From positions 1-64,000 of the forward strand of contig JAVGVS010000475.1 of NCBI GenBank assembly GCA_032718565.1: a stretch of DNA of 64,000 nt, given 5' to 3'. A program made the translations under genes and the position numbers. This document shows positions 41,214 through 53,100 of the stretch, piece after piece. This DNA is from Distichodus sexfasciatus (taxonomy: Eukaryota > Chordata > Actinopteri > Characiformes > Distichodontidae). Each line of letters starts with the position of its first letter. Within the stretch, counting starts at the first letter, position 1. The notes under the pieces were generated by a model, which was not told the origin of the DNA, did not search any database, and worked only from the letters and a program-made list of their open reading frames with translations.

Positions 41214-44200
41214 CTAAAGGAGAAAAGGTGGAGCTGTTAGCCAGCCGTCCGATCTTCTCACTGGATGGGCCGTTCGGGAATAAATGTGGTTATTGCCGCG
41301 TGCTAAAAATGTAAAGAATGTAGACGGAGATAAAAGGGTGAAACGTTCAAAGGCTTCTGCTGATTCTAGTAGACCTAGCTGTTAAACTACGAGCTGTTAT
41401 GTTCAGCTTACATCGGGAACAAAGTAACAGCATCGTTCTCCTTAAAGGGGAGATTCGGTTGACCTTATAAAAGAGCAAAAAAAAGAGGTAGGCTATTGAC
41501 ATGAACGCAATGAACCCTGGATCTCCTCGATGAGATCGTCGTTAAAGTGAGCATTTTAAGCCATTAGCAGTGCACAAAAAACACTGTGATGGAGTTAAAG
41601 AAACAAAAAGTGCGGAGAAGATGAAAGAAAAAAGGAGGAGAAGAATAAACAGAACGAGTTTCCCAGCAATCACAATTAGGAGACCTCTTGGTTGGAGGCA
41701 TAATTGCTCGTGGCATTCGGATTTAATCACAGGGTTGATAGGGGGCTACAGGTCGGGACAACGGCCGGTCAGACTGTGTGATGGGAGAAACAACATCTAA
41801 CAGTGACAAATTGATTTTTGGAACCATACCTGTAAGCCTCGTCCAAGGACATGTCCATTCTCTTCATGATGTAGGCAATGGCGATGGTAGCTGAGCGGGA
41901 AATTCCTGCCAGGCAGTGGACTAGAACTCTGGCGTTGCAAGCCTTTGCCTTTTCTAGGGAAAGAAAGAGGGAGTAAATGGGCCACAAGTTAACTGCTGCT
42001 GGCAAACAGCGTGGCTATTCTTCCGGCTTTGTGTAGAGCTTTGGAGGGTACGGCCTTACGTAATAGTGCGCGCTATGAAATTCCTTTCATTTTACGAACA
42101 ATCCCACTACCGTAACTGCCCTGCCCCTTAAATCCTCGCTACGGGTCTTCAAAAAAGGAAGCGTGTGAGGGCAAGAAACTCGACACATGAAAGCAAGGCA
42201 GCAGGAGCTAAGAGCGGGAGAACAATTTTACAGACGTTCCACCATTCTGACTCTGAGGTTGACTGCAGCATGCGGTCTCAGTGACCTGTCCTCTCACCTA
42301 TGAACTCCACCGACTTGTCCAGCCAGGGAAGAATCTTCTCGCAGAAGCTGTCGTTGACGGGTACGCGCAGGAAGTGCGACTCGGGGATGAAGTCAGGCTT
42401 GGGGCAGGTGTTGCTGGCGTTGAGGACGTAGGCAATGTCATTCTGCTGCATCAGATCCTACAGAGAAGGAGGAGACGGTCAAGCACAGATCCTTATTTCA
42501 TCTGCAGTCAAAGCTGTGACCCCAACTGGCAGGTTCTTAACCTTTTTTTTTGAGTGAATGTGGGATTATTTGTCATTGTGAACACAGCACAGCACACAGT
42601 TAGGGCTGAAACGACTATTCACATAACTCGAATAATTCGATTACAAAAAAGAATCGAAGCCTTGCTTAATTCATTCCACTCGCTACAGCATGCTCCACTT
42701 GTGTTTCACACGGACGCTTATTAGTGACGCACAACGTTTTCGGAGCCGCGATCAAGGCGAGACGTGATCCCTCTGTATGTGAACGTGTACGGGTCAGTCG
42801 AATTGTCCCGTTTATTACAGATAATTTTAACTGATAAATAACAAAAACAACCAGCGGTCTACTCACAACACAGCCATTTATTGAGATTTACAGCATTTAT
42901 TCCAGAACGTGCGTTCACCGCATTATTATGACGTGGCGTCACGTGGGGATTGTGGGAAATGTAGTTCTCTCCCAGAAAAGCCAAAAGCAACTCATTTTAT
43001 AGGCCAAATTGGTTCAAAATGAGCCAAAACCTCAGTATTTCTTCTTGTTCAACTGATCAAATTTGGGAAAAAAATTCTAATGTTAGAGAGTAATCAATAA
43101 GAGAAAAGAAATCATTATTGAAATTATTTTAAAAAATGATTTATTAAAAATAAATGATTCTGTATTCTGATGGATACCAAATGGATAAAGAAGTGTTTCT
43201 AACTGCCCTTATTTTACTTCGCACTTCGTTATTCTAGATAAAGCTTTGAAAAACTAATGTCATCAGAAATGTGCTGATTTCCTGACTGTGTGAAAACAGC
43301 ATACGCACCACGGAAAAATGTGAGCTCTGCATTTGACCCTGCAGTGTGCAGCTTTTGGCAGCCCCCAGGGAGCAGTGGTTGGAGACTGTACCTTGCTCAT
43401 CAGTAGCTCAGTGGTACCTTTACCGGTCCAGGATTCGAAACTGTGACCCTCCAATCACGGGCCCAACTTCCTAACCGCCATCCTACCAACTTCTCCCGTA
43501 TGTTATAACCAGTTTATTTTATTTGCAGTTTGAGGGTTTTTTTTCTTGTCCACACAACAAACCTTCCCAACTTTAAAGGGTTAGAGCCTTCTGAATATAA
43601 ACCCAGAGTCAAAGTCTGTGTGCACAGAGCTGTTTAAGTTCGATATCCCGTTTAGCATGTGGTTCTGGTGGTTCTGACCTTGTTGAGCACGTCTCTCTGG
43701 CAGCCCAGGTAGAGGTGTGGCAGGATGCGAGTAGGTCCGCTGCTGTTGATGGGGAGACAGGGCTGAGAGATGCAGGAGGGCACCAGCGTTGACTTGCCCT
43801 CACACAGGCCAGGAAACAGGTGGGAGAACTCCGCGAAGCCACCTGGAATTTACATTTGCGCCATTTAACAAAATCGCTCTTAGTCAGACGTTGGTCAACA
43901 AGAATACCTGCAGGAGAATTCTCAAGTTTTACATTTACGGCATTTAGCAGACGCTCTTATCCAGAGTGACTTACATTTCTGGGACAGTTCCCCTGGGAGA
44001 AATTTAGGGTTAAGGGTCTTGCTCAGTGACCCAGTGTTGGTAACGCCTGAGGTGGGATTCGAACCCACAACCTCTGGGTCCCAAGGCGAGTGTCCTACCG
44101 CTAGGCCACCAATACCCTTTAGCGCTTAAACAAAGTAAATGATATCTGTGAGGAGAAGTTACGCTAGATACTTCTTAGAAGACACTTCCTAGATGCTCCT

Positions 44201-47096
44201 TGAAGACATGTCTTCAGACGATGTTTAAAGACAGCAACGGACTGTAGGAGGATGTTCGTTCCACCACTGAGGACTCAAAACTGAGAGTCTTGATGCATGT
44301 CCTCCTCTGCTTATGGATGATAATATGGGACTACGAGTTATGTGAAGCTTATTTCTCATTGTGAACACACCACAGCACCGCACACAGTGCATCACAACCG
44401 CTGCATTTAACCCCCCCGTGAAGGAGCAGTGGGCAGCTAACAAGGGTAGCGCAGAGGACTCGAAAACCTTCTGATCACACGCTTGGGGATGGTACCTTGC
44501 TCTTGAGTACCTCAGTGCTCCCTTTACCGGTCCAGGATTTGAACCGGCAACCTTCTGATCACACGGCTAACTCCCTAACCGTTACACTACCAACTGCATT
44601 TGGGCAGAATTAACGTGAAAATTAGGTAGTGCATATCGGTGTAGTGTAGGAATGTTTCTGGATCTATATTAACCCGAATTTCGGGGTTATTCTTACTTTT
44701 GGCATTTATAAAGGTGTTTTAGCAACAGCTGTTGTAAAGCGCTCTAAAAATAAAGTTGACTTGCTTACTGACGTTCAAAGGTCATGTTACGGCGATAAGC
44801 CGGGGTCAAGGGCAGTGCCTGAACTATGAATTGTGTAAAATATCACAGCACAGTATGAACATTTGAATTCACTGATTGACTGATTCATTCATTATCCCAA
44901 CCGCTTAATCCCAACCGGGGTCGCAGGGGGACCGGAGCCTATCCCGGGGACTTGCGGGCACAAGGCAGGCACAAGGTGCCAACACAGCGTAGGGCAACGT
45001 TAGAATTTCATTCTCTTTAATTAAAATGCAAGGTGGTCAGCTTCTGAACCAAAATATGTCATCACACAGTCTTGTGTGTGTTGCTTGTGAGTGTATGGCT
45101 TGGACTGTAGGCATCTGTGATGACCTGAGATTTGTCCCATTTTTTGTGGCTTCGTGAGGACATTTTTTTGTACATTCGGGCCGATGCTCTTAAGGGAAGA
45201 AACTGCTTTTATAGGACATGTTCTGGTTTTATTAGAAAAAGCGAAAAGAGTCGACAGGTCGATTGCCTTTGCTCGTTTGAGATTTGGCGTAGTGTTATTT
45301 GGTGCCCATAATATTGGTGTCAAAATGTGCCTTACAAAGATAGCAGGACCCCACTCTATGTGCATGCCTGTGTGTGTGTGTGTTGGTGTGTATTTATTCA
45401 TGAGTGTGTATTCCAGGAAAGCTGACATACAATCCGCCAGCCACCTGTGTTCTCTCACACACATTTGCTTCTGCTTGGGTGACAAGTCTGTCATTTTACA
45501 CCGTGTTTCCAAGGCGGCTGCTCTTAATAATATGTGACCCTCCACAGCAAAACCAGTCGCTTGTCGCAAATTTTCAAAATTGAGTTATTGTGTTTTCAGG
45601 AAAGGGCATAAATCAAGCTTCAAAACGACACCTATATGGAATGAATGGGACGACATATGACTGAGATATCAACATTCAAAGGAGTCGGGTTTCTCCTGTC
45701 ACGCCAAGTGAGAAACGGAGAAATCTACCTTTGAAGTTGACTATCGACGTAGCACTCACAGACGCTTGGTGCGGTCGCGGCTACGTTTGTATTTACAGTA
45801 GCCTACGCTGCATTCACAGCCACATGGATAGCCTACCTGCGTTAGGTTAACTGAACTCGGGAGACGGAGATGGATTCAGGAGAAATATCTTCACGCTAGT
45901 CAACGAGTGGATTTACCGTAAATATTGAAGTAGAGCGGTCAAAACACAAACTTTTAACATTCTGCTGGAATTGAATTCCTCACCTCAAGAAAGTCACGTT
46001 TTTAGGATGGAAAGGGTAACTTTTTCAGCGAAATTTATTCACAACAGTACAGTATAAACCTTCCACTGTTTCAAGTTTCAACATTTTACCCCACGCAACA
46101 TAAACGCTCGTTTTTCTCGGAAACCTCCGTTGCGACAAGCGACTGGTTTTGACGTGGAGGGTCACAAATGGACTTAAATCATAAACTTGATTCAAAGAAT
46201 AGCAGAAGCAGTTGGTGTGTCGTTTTGGAAATATCCTCTTTTTACTGACCATTTGAAAACTACTTTTGCCTCTAATTTATAACAGATTTTTATATATTAT
46301 ATATACATATTAAATATGTTGAACAGTGGAAGACGTACAGTATATGTAATTAAATGACTTCAGCTTCAGGCCGATGTTGTGATACGGACCAACGCCACGA
46401 AAAACTGTGCCATGCTGTCAGTCATCGCCGCCGCCCTGACCTTGGCCTTTCCCCTACTCTGCAGTCGTCACTCCACCCTGGAGTTAAAGCCGATGCCGCC
46501 GCTGTTATGACAAGCCTGTTGCCACAGCGACCGGGCCTGCTTTTCAGCGGTGAAGGTGTTAAATCAGGAGGGGACGAGTGAGGAGGCAAAAGCCGTGACG
46601 CTACCGAAGCCTCACCTCGCGGCTGTTTTGCCGAGAGCAAAATCACCTCTCCACCTCCGAGGCGCTAATGTTGCTATCAATGAGTGAAAGCTAATGGAGA
46701 CTCCTAGCGTAAGTTGTGGCGTGTGTCCCGCTTTAATACCCTGATGTCAAATTTACTGTGAATTTCAAACTGAATGACAAATACTTCTCATGAACTAATA
46801 AAAATGATTCATATTTTTCTAAAAAGAAGCCTTTTCTGTCGGATGTTCTAGTCGGTTCTCTATAGATCGGCGGTCTCCTTGTCAACTTTTTAAAAACAAC
46901 TTAGTTGTCAACACTTGGGACTATTTTCATATCCTCAGAAACTATAATGACTTCCCTTTTAGGGTGACCGCTGTGTGTGAGAATTCTCACAGCTGTGCTG
47001 CTTTGACATTCTATTGTTTAGTCATTTTCAAAGCCGTGGCCTTTTTTTTTTTTAACACTCGCTTGCCCGCACTCACACACACACCCACACACCCAC

Positions 47097-47128
<32 letters not shown>

Positions 47129-50100
47129 ACACACACAGACTGGGGTTATGTAATCATGACGTAATGCTCAGATCCACTTTAAAAAGTTCTCCTTCCCAAA
47201 CGGATATTTTAAAACCAACTCCTCTATGCCATGGTGGCTTTTACAGAATTTTTTTATGTTGTTAGTACAGCTATTTGTTTATGTCTGTTTGTGAACAAAA
47301 GTGCGTATGTGTGTGTTTGTGTGTGTATGTGTGTGTGTGTGTGAGAGAGCAAGAGAGAGCGAGCCCACAATGTGAAAACGTTCTGTCTGTTTTCAACATG
47401 ACCTCAGCAAAGAAAATACCGGTTACCTAGTAACCAAGGGGTTACCTCAGGTTGCTAAATGTTTCTCGAGGCTTAATCTGACGCTGTAGGTGAGCGTGTC
47501 TCTGGCGGTGAAATCTATGTAATTAATTTGCTAAAACTGGCAAAAGTCAAGACTTGGCCCGGCTCACGCCCGCCTCTGTTCTTAAGATCTATTATGCCTT
47601 CCCCCATTTAAGAGCTGAAACACAAACACGTCTATAAAAAAAAAAAAAAAAAAAAAGTTACGTAAAAATGTTTTATTACAGAATGACTTCATTTGGCGTC
47701 CGGCCTGGTGGAGCTGGAGCTGCAGAATTTTCGAGATTTCGATCTACGCTCTCATGGTGAGCTCATTTTGTGGGCTCAGTAACTCTGATAATCATCTAAG
47801 CGCACATACTCTGTAATTTACAGCGAAAATAGTGCAGGACACAAGTTCGTTAGTCGATCTCTTAGAACAACACGAGGGGAAAGAGAGTGTAGAATTGGAC
47901 TCAAGCCTTTATTTTACATCTTTATTCTGTCATCGTCTAGGCTTTTCAAACTGAATAATGGAAAACGCCAAGGTTAAACGCATGAGGACATTTATCGGGA
48001 GTGGCCTCGTCTGGCGCAAACCGTCACATTGGTGTTGGGGTCTTGGTTTCGTAAGTAGGTGTTGTCGTGATACAGGGGTGTGAGCCTGACCTGAGAGCAG
48101 GTGGACGGACGGGAAACTCCTCTCCAGTTTAGCAAGGAGGACGGTGAGGAAAGACTCCGAGGACAGGGCCGAGGGGTCGGATGAGCTCTGGTCGTAGACC
48201 ACCACTTCTTGACCCTGCGTTTCCAACTGAAAACAAAGACACACAAAAATAACACAACATAAAAACCCAAGCCGACTCATGCAACTGGAACAGCCCATGT
48301 GAGGAACGAAAAAAAAATAATGGAGAAAAAATGAATAACTATAATTACTTGATCAGACAAATGTGTAACAGAGTAGATTTGGGGAAGATTATGATGTGGA
48401 CAGTGTAAACACATTGATGTTAGTGTTCTCTGCGTCTCATAAAAGCCACGGCAACAACAATAACAAAAACTAGTATTAGATAATTGGGTAAATATCATTT
48501 AGGACAATTACAATATGAACCACTCATACAATACTTTTATTTATTATTACTATAAAGAAATTCACAAAATGATGGGGGAAAAAAGTGCCGTGCTCACAAT
48601 GACAATCACTTAAAAAAAGAAAGTGCACACAAGAGCCCCCGCTAAATTCACCGCCATTTAGGGTTCCATCAGAGCAACATCAACAAAACAACAACCTACT
48701 TCTCAGGTTGCTCATAAACACACACACACACACACACTGTCCTTCACGCTCAATTAGTGAATGGCACACGCACGTGAGCTGGCAAATGAAGGCTTTCTTG
48801 AATATTCATAGAAAGTATTCATTATGCACTCTAGACACTCCAACCTAAGGGGCACAAATGCATTTGCGCAAACAATTTGCTCCCCCCCACACACACACAC
48901 ACATTTAGCAGCAATTACATAAGCCCACTGTATCCAAAACAACAACCCCGGCCCAACCCATTGAATCGATATCGTATTTTTCGAACGAGAATCGATACTG
49001 ATCGGTGAATCGATTTTTTTTTTTTTTTTTTTTTTTACCTCAGCCCTACGCACAAGGTACTTTTAAAAATACACTCACACTTGCTTTTGTTTTAATATTT
49101 AATAAAACACTTTGATCTCGTGTCTTGCTGCCTTCACTTAAGTGTAATCTTCGTTTGCTTGGTTTAACCCTCCTGTTGTGTTGTGGGTCCCATTTTAAAT
49201 TTAGAAAATCTAAAACAAATCCTTGAAAGTATGTTTTCAGTATGAGACGTCTTGTGCTTGGCTTAATAAGGGTAATCAACATATAATGCATGTTTATATT
49301 ACATACAGTAGATACGGTTCGGGTCAATTTGAATTTAAAATAATCAATGTCATGTAAAACTATTGTGTTTTATTTGTAGGTCTTTCCAATGTATATTAAA
49401 AAAGTTTTTAAATGATTTTTTTATGAAAAACGAGTGAATTATTCTCATTAAACCATGATCTGTGAGAGGTAAATAACACCATTACACCCAATATTGATTG
49501 AAATACTTGGTAATGGAGTTAATAATGAGATATTAATAATGTTTATTAGGATCTTTTGGTTTCTGACCCTTTTGGCTAATTAACATTAAACATTAATCAA
49601 ACTGACCCAGGAACAACAACAGAAGGGTTCAAATCCATGCCTGCCTAAATCAAGAAATCGGAAAAGTCTAGGATGAGGAACACTGTGTTAAGTGCTACTT
49701 GTCTAGAACTTATTAACGTTATTGTGTGAATGAGTTTGAGATTGAAGTGTTTGCTAAAGCAAATCGCACTGACCGTAGCCAGAGGTCACTTTTGTTTACA
49801 GCGCTGGCATTTTTTGACTACTCCTTTTACTCATTATTTATAGCGATCACTGGATGTAATGTGTCACTAGTGTAACTGACTTAAAGCTTCCTTTTAGCCT
49901 CTGTCCATTCGAACTGATCCCCCGCTCTGAAGGTTTTGGCCCCCGTTCAGCCTCCCATGTGGACGTGACGGCCCGCTGCCCCGTGGCGTGGTGCCACTTC
50001 AAGATAACGCCGCGGAAAAATATTGACTTAGGAGAGGCCTGTTGTTGGTGCAGATCTCAGGTGGGGCTCGGCCCAGATCGCACTGCCCTACAGGAGCGTG

Positions 50101-53100
50101 TCTGACCTACATACTTAAAGCTGACGTCCACACCTCCAAATAGCTTCAAACAGGAAGTATGGAAAAAGAAAGAAAAAAAAAACCAACCCAGACTTAAAGG
50201 GATGGTCTACCAGGCGAGAGACCACATACTTCCCCGCGTCCGATACTGCCGTTAACGCAATATGCAAAAGTGTCTGAAGCTAAAATGATTTATCTGATTG
50301 AAGGGAATATAAGTGAGTGATTCTTGGTCATTGAGAACACAGCATAGCACACAATGCACCAACATGTGACCTCTGCATTTGACCCAAGGAACAACGGGCA
50401 ACTTTTGGCAGTGCCGGGGGGGAGCAGCGCTTCAGGACGGTGCCTTGCTCATGAGTAAGCCTGTGGTACTTGTACCAGTCTGGGACTTGAACCGGCGACC
50501 CTCCAATCACAGGGTCAACTGTGTAACCGTTACACTACCAACAATATTGTTTTTCATAACAATTTTTTTTTATCCAGGGACATTTTATCTCATGTCTACA
50601 TGACTTTTGGTTCTTTAGCCAGACTCCTTCCAACAGACCGAAATCAAATGACCCAAACATACTGGGTTAATCAACACCTACCTAATCTTTCAGTTAAGTA
50701 GGTGTGGAAACGAGTTTGCTAATACAATAGCTTGTCTGTCGTGCTAACAGTCGTCTAGTGGGCAGGCCACAATGAGCATGAGGTCACTGCTTCTCCTTCT
50801 TTGCTTACAGCATTAGCATTCTTGGCTGAACTTCTCCTTTAACTCGAAATTTGAAGGTTGTATATAAACCGACTGTGACGTGCCTCCTGCCGATGGAAAA
50901 AAAGCAGGACCTTAATTTAAAAAAAACAAAAAACAAAACACATTTAGGTAGACTTTAGCCTTGGCAAACGCTTTAGCCAAACTGATAATGTGTGTAGAAC
51001 TAGAATAATGATTTATCCAGTGTCTGGGGTTTTGCTGCTTTATTATACAACCAGTGCAGCATTACATATGTATTGTTTTTCCATAAAATCATAAATCACA
51101 TTACAACGCCACTTGTCGCGCTCCATCAACATGGTAACGGTCTCAAGCTTTTATAAGCCCATTTGTAAGGCCTCTGTGATTCATAAGTTATTAATAAAAA
51201 TATGAATTCTACGCAAATACGGTATAACTCATTATATGTGAATGTTTTAGTGACTATTAGCGTTTCTCCAACCTAGGGTACAGTACATTCTGGTTTTTTT
51301 CTAATCTAGGGCGCAGTTTAAATGGTTTAATTTCACCAACACAAACACGTCACTTTACTAAATCGTAATTACTATACTTATATCAATATACTTTTCCCAT
51401 GAATTATTCAATATCTTATTATTAAAGACCCTACTTTGGACTTTTTAACGTTGCCTAATGTCTCGAATGGCTCTGACGTGTCCTGCGTGCGCTCCCTCCC
51501 CCGTCTAATCTTTCACCTTTCATGCATTCAGCAGCGCGGCTCTGGCTCTGACGTCATGCCGCGTTGAGCAACACTGGACGTTGCATTACCCCGGACCCCT
51601 GAGAGGCCCCCGCGTGAGGCTGCGTGTCTGGCCTGGGAGAGCAGGGCCGTCTTTGGCCTAGATAAGCGAGCGCTGGCCGACTGCCAGCCACGGTCACGGC
51701 ATCGAACGCGTCGAGAAGCTGCCTGCCACCCCTCCTCCCGCTGCGACGCCAAGAATCCAGCCAGAATGTGGAGGGAACGGAGAGAGACAGAGAAACAGAG
51801 AGGGACGGACAGATAAAGAGAGAAATGGAGAGAGAGAGAGAGAGAGCTCCAGTAACTGAGGACGGGGGCAGGGGTGAGCTCCTGCGGTCTGGCCGCCGTT
51901 CTCGTCTCGCCGCAGCCGAAGCGTCCACACACTCCTTCTCGAATTAATTAGAGCCCCTGCTTGGAGAGGAGGAGGAGGAGGAGGAGGAGGAGGGGGAAGA
52001 ACAAGTCGCCCGCTTGCTCGAAAAAAAACTGCCTGAAAGATGTGGCTGAGGATCGAAAAAGAAAAACACCCAGAGAGAACATGTTGTAATAGAGGATTTT
52101 CTGAGTGTGTGTGTGTGTGTGTGTGCGCACGTTTGTGGTGTTCTTGAGAGCGGTGTCGGGGGGGAAGTAGCAGGCTCAAGGCTGGACAGTGATAGATAGC
52201 ACGGGGATGAGGTCACTCAACAACCTGTTGCTAGGGCCTCACAAAGACCCTCAGGAGAGCCGACAGCCGTCTTATTAGACTCCCCTGTTTGCTAGCGAGG
52301 CTTTATAAATGCTCGTTTATTTTATTTATTTATTTATTTAAGTCCAAGACACTGAGGCTCATTGATCAGGTTTTTAACTGTGTACAATGTATTAAAAAAA
52401 CTACGAAACTAAACGGGATTTGTAAAATTCCTTACAGGATGTGTGACGATGAGTTTACCTTTGGCAAAGCGGGTTTCAAAATCCAACACCGAGTCCCACA
52501 AAAGCCACTTGCATTAAAAAGCACAGGTACGGGTGAAGAGGAGAACTGTGCCATGACGTCTAGGAGCAGGACGGAGGTTTTGTTGCTTTGATTCTATGCC
52601 ACCACGTAAGGAACAAGCATTTAAATGACATAAAAGTGTGTCTGCGGTGACTAGGCATAAATCACGACCAGTGTAGTTGCTCTCAGAGCTGATCTCAGAT
52701 GCCCAATGTCCTGGACGCATTTAAACCTGGTGCTTTCAGAACAAGAACAGTACAATCTTGTTATTGAACCGGTTCCCTTAAAGGTGTACGTTTGTACATC
52801 GAATCAGATGATGGAACAGAACCTTACACCTCTCAACATTCAAACACAGTCACTCTCTTAGTGAACAATATTTGCTTGTAAGAACAGTTCCGCTCCTTTT
52901 AAGAGGCAATTTACAAGATTTGTACATACAAGCGTTTGTGTATAGGACCCTTTTTGTCACGGGTCACTTTAGTGTTGTACTGTTTTGAACACTGTATGAT
53001 TTTGAACCAGTGGAACTCGAGACTCTGTAGCATCATGATGCCAAGTGTGCAAATACTTAAGAAGACGGTGTGAACAGAACAACAATGTACATGATGCTAC

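Larger units (their letters stand above)
42458..43678 (-). other. dusp16: dusp16 intron, 1.2 kb, mostly a SINE split by a hAT element
   Basis: The plus strand has a SINE tail (42553-42600), a hAT-type insertion (42601 to about 43300) and the rest of a SINE (about 43300-43495). Confidence 0.7.
43843..48090 (-). other. dusp16: dusp16 intron, 4.2 kb
   Basis: Holds SINE pieces (43846-43895, 43931-44117, 44345-44600, 44870-45000), a dispersed repeat (45120-45400), a 634-bp MITE (45533-46166) and a 31-C run (47098-47128). I see nothing recognisable at about 46300-47090 and 47150-48080. Confidence 0.65.

Noticed and set aside
40424..41314. A 296-codon plus-strand frame opposite the last dusp16 exon.
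   Set aside because: The minus strand in the same place encodes conserved DUSP16 sequence. The antisense frame is a by-product of high GC content at third codon positions.
43931..44117. Possible tRNA gene with a perfect B box.
   Set aside because: The tRNA-like head is fused to a SINE body and a SINE-type tail and lacks a proper acceptor stem. The same holds for the other B boxes in the window.
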